From Lasiodiplodia sp. COLG20 (Eukaryota; Ascomycota; Dothideomycetes; Botryosphaeriales; Botryosphaeriaceae): a stretch of 64,000 nucleotides of DNA. The translations under genes were made by a program, and so were the position numbers. Each line of letters opens with the position of its first letter. The stretch's first letter is position 1. The stretch is from contig VNWV01000001.1 in the NCBI GenBank assembly GCA_009801085.1, positions 7,502,001 to 7,566,000 on the forward strand. The letters are read 5' to 3'. Below are positions 55,626-64,000 of this stretch, in pieces. The notes beneath the pieces were generated by a model that was given only the letters and a program-made list of their open reading frames with translations, made no database searches and had not been told where the DNA came from.

Positions 55626-58448
55626 TCAGTGACGCTCTCCACTGGGAACGTCAATACTCCGCCTCTTCTCCCGATCGATAACTGGTACGTTAGGCTGTTG
55701 TGCTGCAACGCGTTCGAGCAAGCTTCCAGGTTGGAAACGGTTACCCTCATTGAGGTCGATCATGGGTCCCTTTGCCTTGCTACCGTCCATGACGCCGTGG
55801 CCGAAGGGTGCTGCGGAAGCCGTATGCCCAAAGGTCGCAGATGCAAGCAACCCGCGTCCAGTAAAGGCCTCAGCGCTATTATCTGGGACGTTGGAGTGGT
55901 TATTGGCGATGTAGTTGATCCTCTGTCCATGGCCGCGCAAGCTCTTAGTGCGATCAACACCGGAAGTTCCGGGTCGAGTTGCACTTGGATCACGGCGCAC
56001 ACGCCAGTCTTGGCTGGGCGGGATGGGAATGGGCACGTCAGGGCTCGTGGCGGCGTCAACTAGTCCACCCGGACCCACTTGGTCAGGTCTGTACCCTTTC
56101 CCTCTCTTTGAAAACTGCGGGGGCTCTTTATACTGTGGGGTCAGATCCACAAGCGGCTTAGGCATGGCACGGCGGGTGCTGGCTGTCCGTTTGATTTCAC
56201 CAGATTCTCGGCCACGGGTGGAGCGGACGGAACTCATCCGCTGCGGGCGGCCACCGTCCAAGGAAGCACGGTTACCCCGTGTGTGGAGGGCGTCAGCAGA
56301 GCTGAGGAGGGACGGGCCCTCGGTGAACGGGCCGGAGCTTTTCAGATTCTTTTCGCGCTCCGCTAGCAGTTTCTGGCGTTGAGAGTAAGCACGGCCGAGG
56401 AGACCGCCGGCGGCGAAGGTGCCGTCTTCATCCTCGGATGGAATCTGCTGAACCAGGGTAGTGGGCGATGTCACGTTGGAAAACGTGGTGGGGGAGGTAA
56501 GATGCGTTGGTGACGTGAGTTGCGGCTGATCGCGGGTGCGCATGGACGGGAGCCGCCCGCCATTGGCTAGCCCGGAATCATCATCAACCGGGGATCTTGC
56601 CGAGTTTGGTGCGGGCGCTAGGCTGGACGAGTCGAATTGACTCATGTCAAGGAGCGGTTTGAACGAGCCCAGCTGATAGTGCGAGTCTATCGACGTGCTC
56701 GGCCTGTGAACGGCCATGGCTGGTAGCGAAGCTTGGTTACCAGAGATTTGGCGAGATCCCGAGCCACTATCCTGGGCCTGCTCAGCCGCCTTCGCCTTCT
56801 TTTGACCTTCACCCATGACATTGACCAAGTACCAGCTCCTCCACCCTTGCACATGGCTGTAGAAGTCAGCAGCCACCGTCTTGTCGTTTGAGCAGAAGAA
56901 GTGCACGTATGTCGACGTCGTCATGAACATGGTAGACTTTTGCTGACTCTTGATGGCAAAGCAGTACTTCTTCGGCGGCTTCACTTTGCGAGACTTTGCG
57001 TCGGCACTTGGGCTGTAGATGTCAAAGTCAGACAGATGGCAAACGTTAGTCGCGTCCTTCCCGCTCTCGTTCTTGGCTAACAGCATTTGACCGTCGTTCC
57101 TCAACGTGATGTATCTCTTCGACCACCGTCCGGGCTTCTGAGAATACTGCAGCCAACAAGAATAACCTTCGGGCTTTTCCGACGGGACAGAGCTGGCCTT
57201 GAGTTCAGCATCGTTGCCCCCGGTTGGAGAGTCGACCAGAATCAGCGTGTTCTGCATATCATCGTCCCAGGAGTTCATAACGTCCCGGACATGCTCGTAG
57301 TTGCGCAACGGGCGCTGCACGCTGACCTTGGCGAAGAATTCCAGGAGCACCGACGCCTTGGCGTCGATGCCCTCGGACAAAACATTCGCGGCGGTGCGAA
57401 TGAGCTCCTGCGGAGTGGTGGTAGGCGTGATGGGGAGTAAGATTTTCTGCTTGTTGCACTCGACCATCACTCGTCGATCGCCTGCATTGACGGCAGAGAG
57501 CGGGGCGTCGATGCCGGGAACAACGCCACCACCACCAGCCTTGATATAGGCATCCGAATCGTTGTTGTCATTATTGCTGACCTGGCGCGGCTTTTGGGCA
57601 GGAATAAAGGGAGCATCGGGCTGCTGGTCATCCTTGCGCCTGCGCAACAAGCCAGCAAGCCGCTCCTTTTTGCGGGATGAAGACGGGCTTCCAGGTGAGT
57701 GCGGAAGAGGAGGAGCGTCCGAGTCGGAGCTGGCGCCAGCTGTCTTCGCGGTGCGTGGCCTATCCCGCTCGACAGAGCGCTGTCTCTCCTCTTCCTGGCG
57801 CGCACGCGCAGCCTGGGCGCGGGCGGCTTCCTGTCGTGCCTTGAGGTCTTCGGCTCTCTTCTCCTGGTATTGGCGAACGCGCTCGGCGTTACGGCGCTCG
57901 GCCTCCTCGGCCTCCTGCTGGGCACGCTGTCGCTCGGCCTCCTCGATCTTGGCCCGCTTCTCGGCCTTGAGCTGGGCGTTTATGCGGGCCTGGCGCTGGC
58001 TCTCGCCCTCCAGGAGCCTGCGGGCCTCCTCTCGCGCCAGGGTGGGAGAGTCTGGGGCATCCTGCGCGCGGGCGCTCGAAGGGCGGGTTGGCTGGCGGAC
58101 TGGGGGATTGCTCGCGGCGCGCTGGCGACGCTGCTCGAGCTGGGCGGCGGGGGCGACAGGCTGGGTGGGCGCGCGCTTGATGGTGGTGGGCAGCGGAGGT
58201 GCGCTGTGGTCGAGGGCGACGGGCGCGGTGGTTGTGGCTGGGCGCTGGCGGCGGTAGCGTGACATGCTACGGCTCACTGTGGCGGAGGTGGGCGTGGGCG
58301 GGGTGGGCTCTGGCGGTAGTGGAGGCATGACGGGCGGGTCATGCTGGTGTTGATGTTGTTGGCGACGAACAGAGCGGTAGCGGGAGAATTTGGGTTCCTG
58401 GTGGGCGGCAGCGGAGGCTGGGGCGGGCTGGGGTTCTGCAGCCGCCAT
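55626..58448 (-). CDS. RA-PH domain adaptor protein with N-terminal coiled coil
   Basis: A single-exon 940-residue protein from ATG at 58448 (an in-frame ATG at 58532 would add 28 residues). Residues 1-140 are Pro/Gln-rich. A highly charged coiled coil of Ala, Arg, Glu and Gln fills about 150-240. Next come SRKKERLAGLLRRRK and a Ras-association-like fold (about 328-420: VMVECNKQKILLPITPTTTP, ANVLSEGIDAKASVLLEFF). The PH domain follows (about 428-545: YSCWLQYSQKPGRWSKRYITL, HFFCSNDKTVAADFYSHVQGW). The C-terminal 390 residues are disordered with SP/TP sites. RA followed by PH is the core of MRL/Grb7-type adaptors that link small GTPases to actin or polarity. A fungal polarity role is inferred, not seen. 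Confidence 0.8.
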   Translation of the reverse strand: MAAAEPQPAPASAAAHQEPKFSRYRSVRRQQHQHQHDPPVMPPLPPEPTPPTPTSATVSRSMSRYRRQRPATTTAPVALDHSAPPLPTTIKRAPTQPVAPAAQLEQRRQRAASNPPVRQPTRPSSARAQDAPDSPTLAREEARRLLEGESQRQARINAQLKAEKRAKIEEAERQRAQQEAEEAERRNAERVRQYQEKRAEDLKARQEAARAQAARARQEEERQRSVERDRPRTAKTAGASSDSDAPPLPHSPGSPSSSRKKERLAGLLRRRKDDQQPDAPFIPAQKPRQVSNNDNNDSDAYIKAGGGGVVPGIDAPLSAVNAGDRRVMVECNKQKILLPITPTTTPQELIRTAANVLSEGIDAKASVLLEFFAKVSVQRPLRNYEHVRDVMNSWDDDMQNTLILVDSPTGGNDAELKASSVPSEKPEGYSCWLQYSQKPGRWSKRYITLRNDGQMLLAKNESGKDATNVCHLSDFDIYSPSADAKSRKVKPPKKYCFAIKSQQKSTMFMTTSTYVHFFCSNDKTVAADFYSHVQGWRSWYLVNVMGEGQKKAKAAEQAQDSGSGSRQISGNQASLPAMAVHRPSTSIDSHYQLGSFKPLLDMSQFDSSSLAPAPNSARSPVDDDSGLANGGRLPSMRTRDQPQLTSPTHLTSPTTFSNVTSPTTLVQQIPSEDEDGTFAAGGLLGRAYSQRQKLLAEREKNLKSSGPFTEGPSLLSSADALHTRGNRASLDGGRPQRMSSVRSTRGRESGEIKRTASTRRAMPKPLVDLTPQYKEPPQFSKRGKGYRPDQVGPGGLVDAATSPDVPIPIPPSQDWRVRRDPSATRPGTSGVDRTKSLRGHGQRINYIANNHSNVPDNSAEAFTGRGLLASATFGHTASAAPFGHGVMDGSKAKGPMIDLNEGNRFQPGSLLERVAAQQPNVPVIDREKRRSIDVPSGERH

Positions 58449-59179
58449 GGTGACACGGAAGGTTGTACAGCTGCAAGGGAGGTAGAGGCTCTGCCGTGCG
58501 GAAGATTGTGGAATGCGGGCCGGCGTCGACAAGAAGGGGCCAAGGAAGGACCAGGGAAGGAGATCTCGCAGCTGGATCGGCCAGCGCTAGCGTGTTTCGC
58601 GGGGGTGCCAGTGGTCACGCCGCGGGAGGACGAGGGCTGGCTAAAATAAGCCGGCTGTGGGCTGGAAGGAACGGCGGCAGCGCAGGGTGCCCATCCCCAC
58701 ACCGGGCGCGATGCCCTTCCGAGCTGGCGCGGTAAGGCTGACGCTCGGAAGGGACTGAGGAACTCGACTTCAGGAATAGCACTTACCGCGCGGGTAGTTG
58801 CAGCCCCAGGCGGGGAGCGTTGGGCCGTTCAAACTCTACTTTTGGCTGTTTGCTTCAGCCGCCGGCGGAGCACGACCTAGAGCGCCGCGTAGGGCACGGA
58901 AGCCCAAAATCTTATGCAATCCGCAGTAGCACGGGAGATTACGAGGGTTGCAACCGCATGCTCAACGCCCTCTACTCACTCATACGAGGCGCGGCCTGGT
59001 CGTAGTCTTGAGATCGCAGCCAAGCGCCGCCGTCAAGACTGCTGCCGATCACGCCGCCGCAACGCCGCTTCGCGCCCTCTCCTTAAAGGCGCGCGGCCGC
59101 GCAATCGCCCAGCTGTGCAGCAGCTTCGCACCCGCCATTGCACCCTGCCCCGTATTCCTTCAAGCGCCGAATTGCAAGA
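58449..59179. promoter_or_regulatory. Divergent promoter region between the RA-PH and GT25 genes
   Basis: 731 bp, GC-rich. It contains several ATGs and short ORFs but no recognised motif. Confidence 0.4.
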
Positions 59180-60430
59180 ATGGAGCCCCGGTTCCAGCGC
59201 CTCGGCGCGGCCCTGATTTTCCTTTTCGTAGCGCTGTCGCTGTGGTTCCACGCGCCTGCCGCCGTCGTCCGCGAAGCGAGCGCGACGCAGCCGCCGTCCA
59301 AACCCTTCTCCGCCGGCCTGAACTACACGCGCTTGCACCCTGCCAACTCCACTCTAGGCGTATGCCATCCGCCTCCGCTGCCTGCCTAGACTTGCGCTGA
59401 CCCGTCCGCCCCGCAGTTTGGTGCCGTCCTAGCCGTCTCGCGCGAGAACTCGCCCCGGCAGGAGTCCCTGTTCTTCGCCTCCAATTTGACCGGCGTCGAC
59501 ATTATCGTCCCGCATCAACCGCGATGGTCCGATGAACGCCTCAACAAGCTCCGAGCTGAGCATGGTTCCCGAATTACACGTGGCTCTGCCCTGGCGTGGC
59601 TGGGCCACCTGAACGCCCTCAAATGGTACCTGTCCCTTTGGGCCTCCTGCCTGCAATCTCCGCTTCTAATTTTGTGCCACAGGTTTCTAGACTCTGGCCT
59701 GGAGACGGCGCTTATTATCGAGGATGATGTCGATTGGGACATCCACCTGCGGACCGTCCAGGTCCCACTTGCTTCCGAGAACCTGCGCGCCCTCTTGGGT
59801 TCCGACAGCACCTACTGGGGCGATTTGGACCAATGGGAAATCCTCTATCTTGGTCACTGCGGTGATTTCTTCGATGCCGACAAGCTTGACAGCCTCCAGC
59901 ATCGCGTCTACCGCGACGACACCCTTCTCCCTCACCGGAGAATGCACTCGCACACCAATGAATTCTTGGAAAAGCTCGGCCTCCAAGAAGGCGAGCGCAT
60001 GGTCCACCGCTCCAAGTGGCCGCTTTGCACCTTTGGCTACGCCGTCACCCGCGCCTCAGCCAACCGCATCCTGACCAAGCTCGCTGCAAGGGAGTCTGAT
60101 GGTGGCTGCGAGGCTTTCGACGTGCGCATCCTGGAGGCCTGCAGAGACCTGGATTACAAGTGCTATAGTGCCAATCCCGAACTCTTCCATCACATCTCGG
60201 CTCCTTCCGAGATTGCGAATGTCAACGAAGGCGCCGACACGACCGACAGCACGGGCCGATTGCGATCTCAAAAGCTCACCGGCGGCACCACTAACATCGC
60301 CTGCGGTGCGAGATCCGCAACTTTCTTCACCAAAGACCCAGCCACCCTGAAATACCTACAGAAAGAAGTGGGCGAAAAGGGGCACTGCCTAGGCGACCCC
60401 ATGGAACAGGACGCCGACAAGCCTTATTAA
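59180..60430 (+). CDS. Glycosyltransferase family 25-type protein, signal-anchored
   Basis: Three exons are inferred: 59180..59359, 59417..59625 and 59683..60430, giving 378 residues. Introns are both 57 bp. An N-terminal hydrophobic segment after RFQRLG (ALIFLFVALSLWF) fits a type II signal anchor with a lumenal catalytic domain. The core shows AVLAVSRENSPRQESLFFAS, LGHLNALKWFLDSGLETALIIEDDVDWD (EDDVDWD is the DxD-like metal/nucleotide-sugar site), and KWPLCTFGYAVTRASANRI. The family transfers sugars in bacterial LPS synthesis and in collagen modification; in fungi the acceptor is unknown. The C-terminus ends about 55 residues after the last core block. Confidence 0.78.
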
Positions 60431-60759
60431 ATTTAGCAGAGATACCCCGTCCATTTCAGCTTTCTCTTCTCGCGCTTGGTTGTGCGCTCCTGTCTTAGAA
60501 GTTGAGGTTCGCATGTGCATTTGCATGTATGCTGTAATCCTATCGTGCGGTTCGTGGGTCTACAAAGGTTTGTCTTCGATCTACAGTTTTCTCTTGTTGG
60601 AGCTTAAGGCGCATGGGGCTAGAGGTGCGAACCAAAATAACGCGATAAGAACTTTATTTCTACCCTCCAGAATGGCACTACACCCTGTCGATGTACCGCC
60701 CTGCGACGACATTGCGGCGTCTGCAGAGCGGAGAGCTGCTAAGCAGCGAATGGGTCAGG

Positions 60760-60840
60760 GAAGTGACGATACATCTGGGCATGACTGTACATATTGAGTA
60801 TTTATATTTTCATCTGGACATCTGCTTCAATTATTCACCT
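60760..60840. repeat. Degenerate MITE family 1-like inner hairpin, copy E
   Basis: The right part CATCTGGACATCTGCTTCAA then TTATTCACC matches copy D (CATCTGGATATCTGCTTCAGC) at most positions. The left partner, around CGATACATCTGGGCATGA, is poorly conserved. I treat it as an old, eroded copy. Confidence 0.4.
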
Positions 60841-61520
60841 TGCTTAAGAGCCAAGTCTGGAATCCACGGCAGCAGTTGAGGAGACATTCAACAGCCTATT
60901 GCCCCTTGACAAAACAGCTGACTCTGTCGAAGGCGAAGATGGAGACGATCCTGGAATTGCCCTCGATATGGTTGATGCCATGACTTCCTCGTCTTCCATA
61001 TTGCCCACTGAGACTGTCCCCTGTATTGATGCGTACGTCCGCATTGATGTCATTCAGGGCTCTAATGTCAAAAAACTCTCACATCTTCGGCCAATGAAGT
61101 GGTATAGGTAGCTAAGGATCCGCTTACCCGTTTCCACCATCGGTACAAAAACCACACTTTCGGCTGTACTTTCTCATCTAGACACCTACAAAGGACATCC
61201 GAACACGAGTTGTCGTGTACTCCCGAGAAGCTACGCCGCAATATGGAAACCCTCTCTCTTCGTCCAATTAGGGGATGCGGCAAAAGGTATGCTCGGGAAC
61301 ATGCTTTACAACAATACACGAAAGACCATGAATAAGTACCGCGTGCGTAAGTTAAGCAAGTCTGTGACCCTACAACAGTTTGCCACTCAGAGGTCCCGCG
61401 ACGAACACCATCGCCTCTATGGTGAGAAATGATGCTGGACTCCCCAAACATGTCCGTTGAAGTTGAAGGTAACATGTAGGAGTACGATAACTTAGCAAAA
61501 GAACCCTAATTGAAAGCGAC

Positions 61521-61800
61521 ATATTGCCCGACGCCCCCACAAGCTCGGCGGGGATCGGCTCGCCGCAGTCCTTTCAACTGAGACAGCGGGTCGCCGTCTA
61601 AAGAGTGCCTTCACTCCTCGCACGTTTCCATTCTGCAAGGACTGCAAGAGTACGATCATTTGGTCAGTCCCTTCGAGACTGACGCATCATCTGGCAGGAA
61701 ATGCACACCGGCTTGACGGAGACCAGATCCTTGCAGCCATCCCAGATTTCCCTATGGATCATAATGACCCTGAGGGAGAGGTCTTGAGGTTGGTCTAGGC
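61521..61800 (+). pseudogene. Possible relic of a zinc-finger coding exon
   Basis: An open frame of roughly 90 codons without a Met, ending at TAG 61798-61800. It encodes FPFCKDCKSTIIW followed by RLTHHLAGNAHRL, a CxxC...HxxxxxH arrangement like BED or C2H2-type fingers, then DFPMDHNDPEGEVLRLV. An in-frame TGA lies just upstream. It could be the last exon of a decayed gene or an exon of a gene I could not assemble. Composition is coding-like, but no partner exon was found. Confidence 0.3.
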
Positions 61801-62161
61801 AAGCTGCAATATCCAGAATGCGGCAGACGCGCTTTTCCAGACATGAGCGTAGACCATACGGCAGGAAGCAAGAGAAATGACTAGCTGACATGGTGGCAGA
61901 TTGGACGGCAATGATCTAGAAAAGGCGAGGCGCAGGCGAAGCGTATGACTTAGTTGATGGTACATCAGACAGCAGCGATTTAGAGAAAGTGAGGCAAGTG
62001 GCTTGTATAGAGCAATACACGGAGGTCCTCTGGGACATACTCCGGGTATCCCAGAGAGCAGAACTCCGGAGGAAGGATACCAACAACGATGGCCTGATAT
62101 TGATCTTACTCTGGTCCCACAGCAGCCGGCCACCCATGACCTACATTGTCGCATTGAACTA

Positions 62162-62286
62162 CAGTGTGTCGGACGGGGTCATGAGACAGCTGTGAGTATG
62201 GGATCCATGGATATTCCTCGGTAATCAGCAAAAGGTATTTCAAGGGACTCACTCATTGGTGTCTCATATCCCCGTCCGACACATTG
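62162..62286. mobile_element. MITE family 2, TA-flanked
   Basis: 125 bp bounded by inverted repeats of about 38 bp. Left: CAGTGTGTCGGACGGGGTCA then TGAGACA...GTGAGT. Right, reverse-complemented: CAATGTGTCGGACGGGGATA then TGAGACA...ATGAGTGAGT. TA lies on both sides (62160-62161 and 62287-62288). No ORF. The ends share the CAG/CAA start and TA duplication with family 1, but the sequences are otherwise unrelated. Confidence 0.8.
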
Positions 62287-64000
62287 TACCTAGCCCAATG
62301 CTGTTCATGGTCTACGAGCAAGATAAGCATACCGACCGCCATTGTGGTCTTGGCGTTAGTCATGTTCAGTGGGTAACTTCGGCACTCAATTCGTTCTGGG
62401 AGTTCCCCACTTCGTGCTCCCTGTTGAAACCACAATTGATTGACCTTCGAAGGGTCTGGACAATAGTTAGCGGAGACTACCTATACACTCGGAGGCAGGG
62501 CTAAGCCCAAATAGACCGTCTATTTTGAGTAATCAATATGTGCAGCTCTCCGTACTTCAACATTCCCTGCAGTCATTAATAGCTACTTATCTATAGCCTG
62601 CTACACCATAACCAAATCGAGGGTATATCAAGTGGCTCTTAAGGCTTATGTCAGTATGCCTGTCAGTCCAATCACGACAATGCGACAAGCGAAAGTCAAA
62701 TCCAATCACATGCCGCAGATCGTTAATCTTCCGAAACATCAACCCAACTCAATTGCTAAACTCTGCAGAAGCTGCTAGGAGATACATAGACAACGGCACC
62801 GTTAGTTCTAATAGTAGTGCTGTCAATTTTAGCATAGGAATGGGCGCTCAACTGGCCGGAGAAAAGAATACAGCGTAATTGTTCGTGAGAGTACCTCAGA
62901 TGAAAATCTATGATACCACTAAGACCAAGGAATACGAGCTCGAGAGATTTTACGAGGGCCGACGCGAGCGTATCACCAGAATGATTCAGGTCAACATGGA
63001 GAAGTTGTTGCGTCACTCATGTTCGCAGCTCGGGATTAACACCGTCGTGTGCCTTCAGGAACAAAAGGCTCACGCCAAAAACACCTTCAGGAACAAAAGG
63101 CTCATGCTAAAACACCCACAGGAGCAAAAGGCTCATGTCAAGTCAAATTGCATCATGAACTTCGTCGAAGGTGTTCTGTTAAACTTTCACCCGAGTGCGA
63201 AGTCTCCACGGGAAAGCCCCATTTTTCGCTATTTCGGCTATCTAGACGACATTAACTTTAACGTAGTTTGTTAACGACACTCGAAAACGGTCATACTGAA
63301 CATGGCTAGGGATTTGCTCTCCAGCTCACCGGTCAGACAAACTTGCAGAGGTGGAGGGCGAGAAGACCGGACTTCAACTGCGTCCGGCCTGGTGGGGACT
63401 CTGGTGAAATTACTGGACTGAAACACTTGTGAACTTGCTTTTTGCGAGGGATACGAATTTTGGCGACCCACTATACGCGTCGCCGGTCATGGGTTGGCTT
63501 GAACCCTGCGCAACCGCCCTGGTTCACTCCTGCAGCAGATTCTCCCTCCCCCCCCTACAACGGTCTCCGACCAACAGAGGGATGCTGATGTCCCCCAACT
63601 TCTTGTGTTGCCATCCCCTACCCGTCGTCGGCGTTATATTTTGGCCGATGCTGGCTGTCCCTAGCTGCAGCGCTGCGCATTTTCCTTTTTCGGTAAGGCT
63701 GCAGCTTCTGCCCTCTGCAGACGCGTCACACATTCGTTGCGAAATGGGCGGCTACAAAGCTCGTCACGCCCCCGTTGATCGTCGCCTGTAGTTTAACGCT
63801 AGCCGAAAAACCGTGCCCAGGCATCATCCTCTATGCTGCAAAACTTTGCTACAGCGCCGGCCTCATGCGAAATACCGGATGCGGATGATTTGCAGCATGT
63901 CGCAATGTTGTTAGGTGCATGATGAAGGCCTCGCTTAGGTGAGCTGCATGCGTTTCGATATTTCCTCAACTGATCACCATATTCATTTGGTAACTATTGT
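62287..64000. other. Gene-poor right end
   Basis: It holds the tandem units described separately. An ORF at 62879..63274 spans the tandem units but is not supported. No further gene or RNA gene recognised to the window edge. Confidence 0.4.
63053..63148 (+). repeat. Three degenerate tandem units of about 32 bp
   Basis: Units start at about 63053, 63085 and 63116. The shared core is CAGGAACAAAAGGCTCACGC in unit 1 and close variants in units 2 and 3. Unit lengths of 32 and 31 bp are not multiples of three, so a frame through them shifts register at each unit, which argues against coding use. Confidence 0.75.

Larger units (their letters stand above)
60431..62161. other. Gene-poor stretch with possible coding relics
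   Basis: After the GT25 stop I see no complete gene. It includes MITE-like copy E (60760..60840), open but Met-poor tracts near 60865..61110 and 61521..61800 with coding-like composition, and a short hairpin at 62027..62060. None has a plausible splice model. Confidence 0.4.

Noticed and set aside
62879..63274. ORF of 131 codons spanning the tandem units
   Set aside because: The units are 31-32 bp long, so the encoded repeat changes frame at each unit. No start context or splice partner was found; I keep only the first tract as a possible relic.
1..64000. CRISPR array, prophage, bacterial operon or rRNA genes
   Set aside because: The introns and gene families are eukaryotic; no repeat-spacer pattern or rRNA sequence was found.

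Overview
The window looks like nuclear DNA from a filamentous ascomycete (Pezizomycotina). Genes are split by short introns, mostly 43 to 150 bp, with GT...AG ends and CTAAC or CTGAC-like branch sites. Genes lie on both strands at roughly one per 2.7 kb. Several products belong to families typical of these fungi: a Hot13-type CHY zinc finger protein, a quinate-type sugar permease, a CDP-2-like chromodomain protein, Rrn7, and a VWA-Vint protein. I cannot name the species. All splice sites were inferred by reading frames and family alignment from memory. Every spliced model closes in frame.

Layout. 0-12 kb: mitochondrial ribosomal protein uL1m (cut by the left edge), a disordered protein of unknown function, a PI-PLC-like phosphodiesterase, an FAD phenol-hydroxylase-type monooxygenase and a Bor1-type anion transporter. 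12-22.3 kb: a foldback MITE, a pre-SET/SET protein, a quinate/sugar permease, a mitochondrial FAD-linked D-2-hydroxyacid dehydrogenase, the proteasome subunit alpha4 and a CHY zinc finger protein. 22.9-35.7 kb: an inositol polyphosphate 5-phosphatase, a second MITE copy, a GFA-domain protein, a chromodomain/Hda2-3-like silencing protein and the Pol I factor Rrn7. 35.7-42.5 kb: largely gene-free, with a third MITE copy and one 85-residue protein behind a TATA promoter. 42.5-60.4 kb: an SDR, a GST-fold protein, an LCCL membrane protein, an Aro8-type aminotransferase, a VWA-Vint protein, an RA-PH adaptor and a GT25 glycosyltransferase. 60.4-64 kb: a gene-poor end with a different MITE, a degenerate tandem repeat and possible coding relics.

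I see no secondary-metabolite cluster. Most genes are housekeeping genes in divergent or convergent pairs. The features most worth following are: a family of nested-palindrome, TA-flanked MITEs (three good copies, two partial); a second TA-flanked MITE family; an Rrn7 gene whose start codon appears to be assembled by splicing and whose zinc ribbon is not visible; a CDP-2-like gene with a 5'UTR intron carrying an upstream ORF; and the intein-related Vint domain fused to a von Willebrand A domain.
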